From positions 372,001 through 436,000 of the forward strand of contig JAQXDE010000066.1 of the NCBI GenBank assembly GCA_029251525.1: 64,000 bases of DNA, in the 5' to 3' direction. This stretch comes from Saprospiraceae bacterium. Its GTDB lineage: Bacteria > Bacteroidota > Bacteroidia > Chitinophagales > Saprospiraceae. Under the pieces are notes generated by a model. The model was given only the letters and a program-made list of their open reading frames with translations, ran no database searches and was not told the DNA's origin. Below, piece by piece: positions 44,902-53,396 of this stretch (its first letter is position 1; each line of letters opens with the position of its first letter). A program made the translations under genes and the position numbers.

Positions 44902-45627
44902 TTATTTTTTGTAGCCAGCCGGCTTTCCATAGGCGTGAACAATGTCCACATGAGGGGAACGAGATATTCCTCCTGGGTTTAATCCTGGTTCATCTTCAGG
45001 AATTTCCATTCCTAAATCTTTGAAATAAGTTTCCCAAGCTGGAAAAGTTGACTTTGTTGCAGGATCTTTAAAAGTCATTTTTTGTAATTCAAAAACTGGC
45101 TCTCCACCATTCGCGTCCATGAATGCTGCATAGATTAACTCAGAGCAATAATAACTATCATTCAGTAGGTTGAATCTTGAATCATAATCACTTCCGACTT
45201 TTGATTGTGCAAATCGTATTGCTTGCGGGATAAGTGATTGCTTTTCTTTTTTCAATCTTCCTACGAGCACTTTACTGTTGTCAGCTCCATCCATGGAACG
45301 ATTGAAAAATTCCCCGGTTGGGGTGATTTTCACTCCTTTTTCTACTGCCTCAATTACTGCAAGACCATTGGTTCCGATAGGAACAACCATTCCTATGTGT
45401 GATAGCCTTGCTCCATTAATTCCTATGGTGACTTTTTCAATTGCTTCGCAAAAATCACCACAGTCTCCATCTTGAAATAGTAAATCTCCTGCTTGTAATT
45501 CAAAATTTTGGTAATTAAAAACTTTAATTATTGGTGTTTCTCCATCTTTAGTTGGATCTTTTTTATCAGAACTACAAGCTGCAAAAGAAAAGAATAAAAC
45601 TAAGGTTAAAATAGTCTTTACGTTCAT
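44902..45627 (-). CDS. YiiX/YebB-like permuted NlpC/P60 cysteine hydrolase lipoprotein
   Basis: A 241-residue protein. The signal peptide ends at a lipobox (FAAC, Cys 18) followed by SSDKKDP, an acidic/lysine stretch like Bacteroidota surface-export signals. The domain is of the circularly permuted papain-like group: GDLLFQDGDCGDFCEA opens it, the active histidine is in RLSHIGMVV, and the active cysteine is in YYCSELIY. Members act as amidases or esterases on peptidoglycan peptides or lipids. Substrate is not known here. Confidence 0.85.
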   Translation of the reverse strand: MNVKTILTLVLFFSFAACSSDKKDPTKDGETPIIKVFNYQNFELQAGDLLFQDGDCGDFCEAIEKVTIGINGARLSHIGMVVPIGTNGLAVIEAVEKGVKITPTGEFFNRSMDGADNSKVLVGRLKKEKQSLIPQAIRFAQSKVGSDYDSRFNLLNDSYYCSELIYAAFMDANGGEPVFELQKMTFKDPATKSTFPAWETYFKDLGMEIPEDEPGLNPGGISRSPHVDIVHAYGKPAGYKK

Positions 45628-46521
45628 TGAAATATTTATTTAAAAGTTTGATAATTAGGATTTATCTTGAGGCAAAGTTAATAAAACAGAGATTAAAAGG
45701 AATTTTTTGCCAAAGAAAGAACCCTATGTTGTACAAGAAAAAATCAATCCATATTTGCCTATTCCTCTCGGTAATTCATTTTTTTAAGTTTTAAAAATAA
45801 ATTATTACTCTTAAAGATTTATTTTCTAAAACGTAAATGAAATTTATTGACTCAATCCAATTAACTTTTACTCTTTCAGTCTTTTCATTTTTTAAGAAAT
45901 AAAACTTTCAGAACTTGGAGAAGTATCCATATTTTTAATAATAACATAACTCGGTTGTCTATTTAGATTCTTAATTAATGAAAATTCACAATTAGCCTTT
46001 ATATGGCCAGAAATGAAATTTTTATTGAAATGGTTTCTTTAACAGTATGCTATTTGAACCATTTTCATTTTTCATAAAAAAAAGTTTGGTGGCGATAATA
46101 CATTTTTTTCTTTCCACCAAAATAAATATTTCATTAACATTTATTTATTACTAAATGTGACTTACTAACAATTATGATTGTGAAAATTATGCTGAATGGG
46201 AAATATTTGATTAAAAGGGATACTTCAACTATAGTCGAGCTTTATTTTAATAAATTTTTTGATCCCATGTTTTTGTTAGGTTATGAGTTCAAGAGGAAAG
46301 TTATTTTATTATTTAGTAAATTTAATCATGGAAAAACAAAAAACATGTAAAGTCATGAAAAGCAATATTGTAGGGGGAATATTTTTTCAGTAATAATGTG
46401 CCAGAGATAAAAATATGAAAATTAGTCTCGGTGATAAAAAAAAGTTAGTGAAGTAAAAGAAAGGCTTTAAATGCAATATCTTTATGGATTAAGGAAAGGT
46501 ATAAATTTTTTGAAATAGACT
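45628..46521. other. Long intergenic region, 894 bases
   Basis: No supported gene on either strand. It contains a clear minus-strand intrinsic terminator (46076-46121) with a second hairpin beside it (about 46029-46064), although the nearest minus-strand gene upstream ends 400 nt earlier. A 21-codon frame at 46328-46393 (plus) is too short to support. Confidence 0.6.
46076..46121 (-). terminator. Orphan intrinsic terminator on the minus strand
   Basis: TTTGGTGG at 46085-46092 pairs with CCACCAAA at 46114-46121. On the minus strand the stem is followed by C and eight T. It may end a long 3' untranslated region of the response-regulator gene or a small RNA in between. Confidence 0.75.
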
Positions 46522-47169
46522 TTAGATCGGGCTTTTGACAATACCTTTTTCCACTGCATATAAAACTAGCTCTGATGTAGATTTTAGTTCTAACTTATTC
46601 ATGATATTTTTTCTATGGGTATAGATGGTATGAGTACTTAAATTTAATTGACTTGCAATTTCTTTTGCAATTTTTCCATCAACAACTAATCTTACGATTT
46701 CAATTTCGCGCGGAGATAGTGGAATCGGAGAACAATCTTCTTCTTTGGCAAAGGACTTTTCTAGGATGAAATTAAGAATTTTGTTGCAGAAAAATTTTTC
46801 TTGTTTTGCTGTTGCTTTAATTGCGTTGATTATTTCTTCTTCATCACAGCTTTTTGTTAAAAAACTACTTACCCCGTTTTGAACAACATTATAAATATTT
46901 TCTTTCTCATTATCGCCACTGATAACTAATATATTTGTTTCAGGTGAGGCATTTTTAATTTTTTCAATGGAGGAGATACCAAAATTATTAGTCGGCTGAT
47001 AATCTAATATAACTACATCAGGAGAGTGATTATCCAAGACTTTAAGTAGCATCTTTTCACTACTAGCTTCACCAACAATTTCAAATTGTTCAAATTCCTC
47101 AATGAGGTGCCGTAATCCTACTCGAATTAAGTATTGTGAATCTGCAATTGCAATTGTTGTTTTTGTCAT
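46522..47169 (-). CDS. NarL/LuxR-family response regulator
   Basis: A 215-residue two-component regulator. The receiver domain (about 1-120) has the phosphorylatable Asp in VVILDYQ (about 56), an acidic pocket near residue 10 (IADSQ, one acidic residue less than usual) and the conserved Lys in SFLTKSCD. The LuxR-type helix-turn-helix (about 150-212) includes LSPREIEIVRLVVDGKIAKEIA and STHTIYTHRKNIMNKL. It controls transcription on phosphorylation. No histidine kinase is adjacent, so the partner is elsewhere. It stands alone between two long gene-free regions and has its own promoter. Confidence 0.93.
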   Translation of the reverse strand: MTKTTIAIADSQYLIRVGLRHLIEEFEQFEIVGEASSEKMLLKVLDNHSPDVVILDYQPTNNFGISSIEKIKNASPETNILVISGDNEKENIYNVVQNGVSSFLTKSCDEEEIINAIKATAKQEKFFCNKILNFILEKSFAKEEDCSPIPLSPREIEIVRLVVDGKIAKEIASQLNLSTHTIYTHRKNIMNKLELKSTSELVLYAVEKGIVKSPI

Positions 47170-47192
47170 GAAGCTATTTTTCGATAATAATG

Positions 47193-47222
47193 CAAAGATA
47201 AAGGGAAATTTCGTTTCTCAAA
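47193..47222 (-). promoter_or_regulatory. Promoter of the response-regulator gene
   Basis: On the minus strand TTTG (47222-47219) is followed after 18 nt by TATCTTTG (47200-47193). The predicted start is near 47186, giving a short leader of about 17 nt. Confidence 0.6.
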
Positions 47223-48472
47223 ATTATTTGGAATTTGTTTAAATAAGGATGGTGTTTATCTTACAAATTTATTTATTCTTGTTTTTTGCCAGATCAAAGC
47301 CTGGTTTTTTCTTTTATTTAAGTTTAACTTTCTATGATTCTGCTTACTTCTTTAATTTTTGATTCACATTTGAGCGGTGTCAATTGCTATTTTTTAGTAA
47401 TCTTTTTTATCCAACAATTATATCTCAAATAATTTTTTAGATATAATAGACTTTCCTAGACAAGAAATTCATCTATTTAAACATACGAATGATGTATATG
47501 TTTATTTAAGTTTAATTATTTTCTAAATTCCTTCGTTTAAAAATTTTTTGACCTGCGATTCCTTGACTTTTATTTTGATGATGGCCTACTTTTGTTTTTT
47601 TAAAATTTAATTTTTGTAAAGAGTGATATCTATGATAGGGATCGGTTTTGCAATAAGCCCAAATTCAGAATTACTTACTAGTATGTTTTGTTTTTATATT
47701 CTTTTTTTAACTCATAAAGGTGTTGAATTCGAAGTTGCGTATATTTTTGGATGATTAAGATCCGTCCAGAATTAAGAACCAATAGTTTTAATTAAGTAAA
47801 AAAGACTACTCATGTCCTCTAAAATTTTAAATAATCTCGATTTTAAGTTTGTACCACTTTTGGGTTAGTTATCCTGATTATTTTGTCATTTGGAAATGGT
47901 TTTTCACCAAATCCTACCTAAAAACAAGTGCAATAAACTTATTTCTTTTAGAGAAAAGCATAAGAATCAAATAAGAAGATAGTCGAATAACATTGACAAC
48001 AGTTTGTGATTTCTAAGAAAAGGATTTACAGATTGTGATCCTCTATTACTCGCTTAAGCAGGTGGATTCCAATGATGAATTTAAGTATCCAATTACCGTA
48101 TCTGAAATGGTGAGTACCCTAACCTTTATAGCTTCTGTATTCTATAATCTAGCCTCAGACTTGTTGCAGATTGAAATTTCCGAAGATATATAAAAGGTGA
48201 TTTTATTGAATTCTTGAGGAGATTAATTAGAGCTGTTTTTTTACTATTGCAATGGTTATAAATAAATAGATCTAGCTAATCTGATTAGGGGTATATATTT
48301 TTTAAGGTAAATTATGGATTTCCGATGAAGATTTTTTTGGAATAAAATAATACTATAACCTAAAAAGTAAAGCTATTTAATTATTTTTAATTGGTTGAGT
48401 TTAATCAAAAGTTATGTTCTAAAACCTTTGAAATTCCTCAATCAATCATTAAAAAAAACTCTATTAAGGTTG
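47223..48472. other. Long intergenic region, about 1.25 kb
   Basis: It is very AT-rich with no ATG-initiated gene I can support. One protein-like open frame without a start lies at 48017-48193. A weak hairpin (CCAG/CTGG) with a T6 run lies at about 47288-47310. I see no repeats of the 30-kb small-RNA units here. Confidence 0.55.
48017..48193 (+). pseudogene. Possible gene remnant (58 open codons, no start)
   Basis: The frame after the stop at 48014-48016 stays open for 58 codons to TAA 48191-48193. It reads as a plausible helical protein (includes LQIVILYYSLKQVDSND and STLTFIASVFYNLASDL). The only ATG lies halfway through. Base composition is less AT-biased than the flanks. It could be the tail of a decayed gene; homology is not recognised. 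Confidence 0.25.
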
Positions 48473-48480
48473 TACCTTTG
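48473..48480 (+). promoter_or_regulatory. Probable -7 element of the purM-like gene
   Basis: TACCTTTG matches TAnnTTTG and is followed by CAC. The predicted start is near 48487, about 12 nt before the ATG at 48499. No clear -33 TTTG is seen. Confidence 0.45.
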
Positions 48481-48498
48481 CACACTTAAAAATGAATT

Positions 48499-49671
48499 AT
48501 GAGTGATCAATATAAATATGATTTACGTGGCGTTTCAGCTACCAAAGATGATGTACATGCTGCCATTAAAGGAATGGATAAAGGATTGTACCCTAATGCT
48601 TTTTGTAAAATTCTCCCTGATTTTACTGCAGGAGAAGATGATTATGTCAATTTAATGCATGCAGATACTGCTGGTACTAAAACTAGTTTGGCATATTTGT
48701 ATTGGAAAGAAACAGGAGATCTCTCTGTTTGGAAAGGGATTGCGCAAGATGCTTTAATTATGAATTTGGATGATATGGCTTGTGTAGGTTGTGTGGATAA
48801 TATTGTGATCTCATCTACAATTGGTCGCAATCGAAATAAGATTACAGGTGATGTAATTGGAGCGTTGATAAATGCTTCCAATGAGTTGGCAGCAATGCTC
48901 AAGTCTCATGGAGTGAATATTCACCTTGCAGGTGGGGAGACAGCAGATGTGGGAGATATTGTACGAACGATTGATGTTGGGATTACTGCTTTTGCTAGAA
49001 TGAAAAAATCAGACTTGATTGTCAATGATATTCAGCCGGGTGATGTTATTGTAGGTTTATCTTCTTCAGGTCAAGCAACTTATGAAGAATCCTATAATGG
49101 AGGAATGGGAAGTAATGGTTTGACAAGTGCTCGACATGATATTTTAAATTTTGAATATGCGGAGAAATATCCAGAAAGTTTTGATTCGGCAACTCCTAGA
49201 GAAGCAGTTTATATTGGTAATAAGAAGTTGACTGACGAAGTAATTGTGAATGGAAATCCAATTCATGTTGGAAAATTAATATTATCACCAACTCGGACTT
49301 ACCTACCTGTTTTGCAGAAGATAATTCCTGAGTTGAGAGATCAAATAAATGGATTGATTCATGCAACTGGGGGTGGACAAGTAAAAGTTAATCATTTCAT
49401 CAAAGATCGACATATTATTAAGGATAATCCATTTCCAATTTCTCCACTTTTTGATTTAATCAAAAAAGAGGGTGGTTCATCTTGGAAGGAAATGTACCAA
49501 GTATTTAACATGGGGCATCGATTGGAGTTTTATTTACCTGAAGCACATGCGCAGCAAATTATTGATATTTCAAAATCATTTAATATTGATGCTCAAATTG
49601 TAGGAAGAGTTGAAAAATATGAAGGAAATAAAGTTTCGATTAAAACTCCTGACGGGTGGGTTGAATATTAA
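48499..49671 (+). CDS. purM: AIR synthase family protein, probable phosphoribosylformylglycinamidine cyclo-ligase
   Basis: A 390-residue PurM-like ATP-dependent enzyme. Family features are MHADTAGTKTSLAYLY near the start, DDMACVG, HLAGGETADVGDIVRTIDVG, GDVIVGLSSSGQ and GLIHATGGGQVKV. PurM closes the imidazole ring of aminoimidazole ribonucleotide using ATP in purine synthesis. This is the longer Bacteroidota form; standard PurM is about 345 residues. No other purine genes are close. The general AIR-synthase fold is certain; other family members (e.g. selenophosphate synthase, HypE) lack these motifs. Confidence 0.85.
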   Translation: MSDQYKYDLRGVSATKDDVHAAIKGMDKGLYPNAFCKILPDFTAGEDDYVNLMHADTAGTKTSLAYLYWKETGDLSVWKGIAQDALIMNLDDMACVGCVDNIVISSTIGRNRNKITGDVIGALINASNELAAMLKSHGVNIHLAGGETADVGDIVRTIDVGITAFARMKKSDLIVNDIQPGDVIVGLSSSGQATYEESYNGGMGSNGLTSARHDILNFEYAEKYPESFDSATPREAVYIGNKKLTDEVIVNGNPIHVGKLILSPTRTYLPVLQKIIPELRDQINGLIHATGGGQVKVNHFIKDRHIIKDNPFPISPLFDLIKKEGGSSWKEMYQVFNMGHRLEFYLPEAHAQQIIDISKSFNIDAQIVGRVEKYEGNKVSIKTPDGWVEY

Positions 49672-49890
49672 TGCTTTTCTAGATTTCTGTCTCATTTTTA
49701 TTAAAGATAGAATCAAAAAATGGGAAAGGTACTTGATAACAAAAATGAATATTTCTGGGGAGAGAGGGAAGAAGATTATGTTTTTTTGAGAATAAATTTT
49801 TCATATAAACTTCCCAGAGATAAGGAAATAGAATTGAGTTTTAGCAAAAATATAATTGCCTATTAGTTCTCTTAGTGCTTAGTATTATTT

Positions 49891-50925
49891 CTAATTTAGT
49901 ATTCTTTGTTGATTTAACCATGATCGAAATTTCTTTGCATTACGATTATGTCCTGCCAATGTTTTAGCAAAAGAATGTAAACCTGAATTGTCAGCTTTAG
50001 CACAAAAAAAAATATACTCATGGTTTTCAGAATTAAGCACCGCATCGATACTAGATATGGAAGCCATACTAATTGGTCCAGGAGGTAAACCAGCATATTT
50101 GTAGGTATTGTAAGGAGAGTCAAAATTAATATGTTTATTGAGTACTCTTCGAGCAGTAAAATCACGTGTTGCAAAAACTGCGGTTGGGTCAGCTTGCAGC
50201 ATCATTCCTTTTTTTAACCGGTTTAAATATACCCCAGCTATTCTAGGTTTTTCAGAATTAGCTCTAGTTTCTCTCTCAACGATGGAGGCCAAAGTATAAA
50301 CTTCTTCTTTACTCAAATTCATTGCAGCTGCTTTTTTTTCACGGCTATTTTTTTTCCAAAAAGATTTGTGTTCTTTGATCATTTTGTTTAAGAATCCTTC
50401 AGCATTTGTATTCCAAAAAAATTCATAGGTATTTGGGATGAAAAGACTTATTAATGTTTCATTATTAAAACCTTTTGAGTTAATAACTGATTGATTATGA
50501 AATAGTTGAACAAGATCAGTAGAGTCTGCTTCAATAGTTTTGGCTGCTTTGCTAGCAATGTCTTCTACGAATCTTCCAGTATTTAAAACCACTTTAACAG
50601 GTGCTTGTTTTCCTGCTCTGAGATGTCGGATTAAAGAACGATTACTCCAACTTGGTTCAATTTTGAACCGACCTGGTCGCATGTTCGCTTTTTTATAATT
50701 CATTAGTTCAGCGATCTCTCTAAATGAAACGGTATCGATTAACTGACTATTTTTGAACAAAGAATTTAAGACTTCTGGAAAAGTTGAATTAGTCGGAATC
50801 TCAACAATTTTATTTTTAAGTTCCGAGGGAACATTAGGAGAGGAAATGGATTGGTATTTTCCCCACAAAAAAAAACTCAAAAAAGTTCCGATAATAAATA
50901 GGGTGAGAAGTATTTTTTTAATCAT
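49891..50925 (-). CDS. mltG: Endolytic murein transglycosylase MltG
   Basis: A 344-residue protein with one N-terminal membrane span (about 5-22) and a periplasmic YceG domain. The catalytic Glu is in ASIVERET, followed by IAGVYLNRLKKGMMLQADPT and the C-terminal segment GLPPGPISMASISSIDAVL. It cleaves nascent glycan strands at the inner membrane and limits their length. Length and motifs are canonical. panB lies 105 nt upstream on the same strand. Confidence 0.95.
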   Translation of the reverse strand: MIKKILLTLFIIGTFLSFFLWGKYQSISSPNVPSELKNKIVEIPTNSTFPEVLNSLFKNSQLIDTVSFREIAELMNYKKANMRPGRFKIEPSWSNRSLIRHLRAGKQAPVKVVLNTGRFVEDIASKAAKTIEADSTDLVQLFHNQSVINSKGFNNETLISLFIPNTYEFFWNTNAEGFLNKMIKEHKSFWKKNSREKKAAAMNLSKEEVYTLASIVERETRANSEKPRIAGVYLNRLKKGMMLQADPTAVFATRDFTARRVLNKHINFDSPYNTYKYAGLPPGPISMASISSIDAVLNSENHEYIFFCAKADNSGLHSFAKTLAGHNRNAKKFRSWLNQQRILN

Positions 50926-51030
50926 TATTCTTTTTTGTTGAAATTTTTAAGGGCTAACTAAGTAATCGTTCGCTCTAATTTTAGTGAACTGATTTTTAAT
51001 TTAATTGATCAACGTACTAGAATCATAAAG

Positions 51031-51846
51031 TTAATATTGTTCATTTTTGTTAGGGAAATCACCAGACTTTACATCCTTTATATACTGTTCTACCGAATCT
51101 TTGATTAAATCGAATAGTTCTAAATATCTTCGTAAAAATCGAGGATGGAAATCCTTGGTAATTCCTAATAAGTCATGCGTAACTAAAACTTGACCATCAG
51201 TATCTGCTCCACCACCAATTCCGATAGTTGGGATATTGATACTTTCAGAAACTTTCTTTGCTAATGCTGCTGGAATTTTTTCTAGAACAAGCGCGAAGCA
51301 TCCTAATTTTTCTAAATGTTTAGCATCTTTGATTAAATTTTTGGCTTCTTCTTCCTCTTTTGCTCGAACCGTATAAGTCCCAAATTTATAAATACTCTGT
51401 GGAGTTAATCCTAGGTGACCCATGACAGGAACACCAGCTGAAAGAATTCGCTTAATAGAATCTTCGATCTCTTTTCCACCCTCTAATTTTACAGCATGAG
51501 CACCTGATTCTTTCATAATTCGAATAGCCGAATTCAATGCCTTTTTAGAATTTCCTTGATAAGTTCCAAAAGGTAAATCCACTACGATCAAGGCTCTTTT
51601 GACTCCTCGAACTACCGAGGAAGCATGATAAATCATTTGATCTAAAGTAATTGGGAGGGTAGTTTCGTGTCCTGCCATTACATTAGAGGCAGAGTCTCCT
51701 ACTAACAAAACATCAATTCCAGCTGCATCTAAGATTTTGGCCATCGAATAATCGTAAGCAGTCAACATGGAGATTTTTTCATCCCTCATCTTCATAGCTT
51801 GAACGACATGGACAGTTACTCGTTTTACTTCTTTGTGTACAGACAT
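51031..51846 (-). CDS. panB: 3-methyl-2-oxobutanoate hydroxymethyltransferase
   Basis: A 271-residue enzyme, the usual length. It transfers a one-carbon unit from methylene-tetrahydrofolate to 2-oxoisovalerate, giving ketopantoate for pantothenate and CoA. Motifs are [33 protein letters not shown] (metal-binding Asp), [16 protein letters not shown] and TIGIGGG. Cytoplasmic. No panC or panD nearby. Confidence 0.96.
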   Translation of the reverse strand: MSVHKEVKRVTVHVVQAMKMRDEKISMLTAYDYSMAKILDAAGIDVLLVGDSASNVMAGHETTLPITLDQMIYHASSVVRGVKRALIVVDLPFGTYQGNSKKALNSAIRIMKESGAHAVKLEGGKEIEDSIKRILSAGVPVMGHLGLTPQSIYKFGTYTVRAKEEEEAKNLIKDAKHLEKLGCFALVLEKIPAALAKKVSESINIPTIGIGGGADTDGQVLVTHDLLGITKDFHPRFLRRYLELFDLIKDSVEQYIKDVKSGDFPNKNEQY

Positions 51847-52039
51847 TTTAAATTAATTAAATTTTAATAATTAAGCAATTTGAAATTACTAGGTTTTGTA
51901 AATCGGATTTTCTTATCTAATTATGATTTGATCAGTTAAGTGCGTGAAGGTAAATAATTATATGATTTTTTGTCGGCTAAAATATAGAATATTATTTAGT
52001 CAAAGAAACGTCATTTACTCAATAATGGTAGGCTAAAAT

Positions 52040-52072
52040 TTTGCAAAATATCTTTTAAATAAATTACTTTTG
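52040..52072 (+). promoter_or_regulatory. Promoter adjoining the start codon (leaderless transcript likely)
   Basis: TTTG at 52040-52043 and TACTTTTG at 52065-52072 are separated by 21 nt. Only CACC separates the -7 box from the ATG at 52077, so the transcript would begin at or within the start codon. Confidence 0.6.
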
Positions 52073-52076
52073 CACC

Positions 52077-53108
52077 ATGAAAAAAATATTCGTTTATTTA
52101 GCGGTGGTTGCAGTTGCTATTTTTTATCCTTCTTGTTCAAATGATATTGATCTTACTTCAGAGTGGAAAGATATTCCCATCGTTTATGGTTTAATCTCAA
52201 AAGGTGATTCTGCTAATTACATTAGAGTAGAAAAGGCTTTTATTGACAATGATATCAGTGCATTAGAATTAGCTCAAAATCCAGATTCTTTGTATTATGA
52301 TAATATATCTGTGCAGATTAGGAGTTTGGATCCAAATAATCCAGTGACCTACGATTTGAATCGAGTAGATGGAAATATGAAAGGATTTGTTCGGGAGGAA
52401 GGTATTTTTGCAAATGCACCTAACTATTTATATGAATTAGTATTGCCTGATGATGAAGAATTAATTGGGGCTCAGGAATATGAATTAGTAGTTAATCGAG
52501 GTGATAATTTTGAATTGGTAACTGCAACTGCATTGATGGTAGATGATGTTGATATTAGAGATCCTGATTCTGATCCATCAACAGCTAATTCAGTTAATTG
52601 GGAACAGTATGGATTGAAGGTTGGTTGGAGAGGATCGAATGGGGCTCAAATATTTGATGTTACTCTATTTTTAAATATTGAAGAAAGGGACCAATCTAAT
52701 CCTGCAAATGTTCAAATTGTTACCTTAGAATGGAAAATAGAGGAAAATCTTCCTGCTGTTTATGTTCAAAATCAGGTAAGGATGGATACACGATTGAATA
52801 AAGTAGATTTGTTTCAATATTTAAGTAATCGATTAGAAAATAATCCAACTATAGCTCGGAAATTTCTTTCGTTTGATGTACTAGTAACAGGTGGGGGAGA
52901 GGCATTGAACGATTACATTAGCATTGGAAATGCTAATACTGGTATAACGAGTACTCAAGTTATACCAACATACACTAATCTCTCGGAAGGATATGGGATT
53001 TTTTCTTCTAAAAATTCTCAATTTCAAGAGGGGTATTTTTTAAATAGCTCAACAATTGATTCTTTACAAACTAATCCGTTGACTCAAAGCTTGAATTTTC
53101 AGTTTTAG
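52077..53108 (+). CDS. Hypothetical lipoprotein, DUF4249-like
   Basis: A 343-residue protein. The signal peptide ends in a lipobox (YPSC, Cys 20) followed by SNDIDL. The mature protein is beta-rich; the opening WKDIPIVYGLISKGDSANYIRVEKAF resembles the start of DUF4249-type outer-membrane-associated lipoproteins of Bacteroidota, but I am not certain of the family. No TonB-dependent receptor gene lies beside it, although such partners are common for the family. Function unknown. A terminator follows directly. Confidence 0.6.
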   Translation: MKKIFVYLAVVAVAIFYPSCSNDIDLTSEWKDIPIVYGLISKGDSANYIRVEKAFIDNDISALELAQNPDSLYYDNISVQIRSLDPNNPVTYDLNRVDGNMKGFVREEGIFANAPNYLYELVLPDDEELIGAQEYELVVNRGDNFELVTATALMVDDVDIRDPDSDPSTANSVNWEQYGLKVGWRGSNGAQIFDVTLFLNIEERDQSNPANVQIVTLEWKIEENLPAVYVQNQVRMDTRLNKVDLFQYLSNRLENNPTIARKFLSFDVLVTGGGEALNDYISIGNANTGITSTQVIPTYTNLSEGYGIFSSKNSQFQEGYFLNSSTIDSLQTNPLTQSLNFQF

Positions 53109-53131
53109 GTTTGAAAATTTGGAAAAAAATG

Positions 53132-53164
53132 CCTGTTAGGATTAAATTCTTAACAGGTTTTTTT
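53132..53164 (+). terminator. Terminator of the DUF4249-like lipoprotein gene
   Basis: CCTGTTA/TAACAGG stem around GGATTAAATTCT, followed by seven T. It shows that a 77-codon frame overlapping it (53111-53344) is not a gene. Confidence 0.85.
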
Positions 53165-53363
53165 GTTGTAACATATTGTTCAGTCCATGTAGCCACTTTT
53201 CTGTTAACTAAATTTACCATCTTCTGCCTTTTTGTCATTCTCATATTCCTGAAAACTGACACAAAATTCTACTTTTTTCCCAAAAAAAACATTCTGGCAG
53301 GTCAAAACGACCAAATACTCAATGGTATGCCAATTGATAAGTAATAGTTGTAAATCAATTTAA

Positions 53364-53392
53364 TTGACATTCAATCAAACTTAAACTATAAT
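53364..53392 (+). promoter_or_regulatory. Exact TTGACA-N17-TATAAT next to the dnaK start
   Basis: TTGACA at 53364-53369 and TATAAT at 53387-53392, spaced by 17 nt, match the proteobacterial sigma-70 consensus perfectly. Only four bases separate it from the dnaK ATG at 53397, so any transcript would be leaderless. The phylum's own sigma factor prefers a different box, so it may be chance. Confidence 0.35.
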
Positions 53393-53396
53393 ACAA

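Noticed and set aside
46328-46393. 21-codon frame with a GG motif, considered as a peptide-bacteriocin-like precursor
   Set aside because: Too short, no transporter or modification gene nearby, no promoter box.
53111-53344. 77-codon plus-strand frame between the DUF4249-like gene and dnaK
   Set aside because: It spans a clear intrinsic terminator (53132-53164) and its composition is that of untranslated AT-rich DNA.
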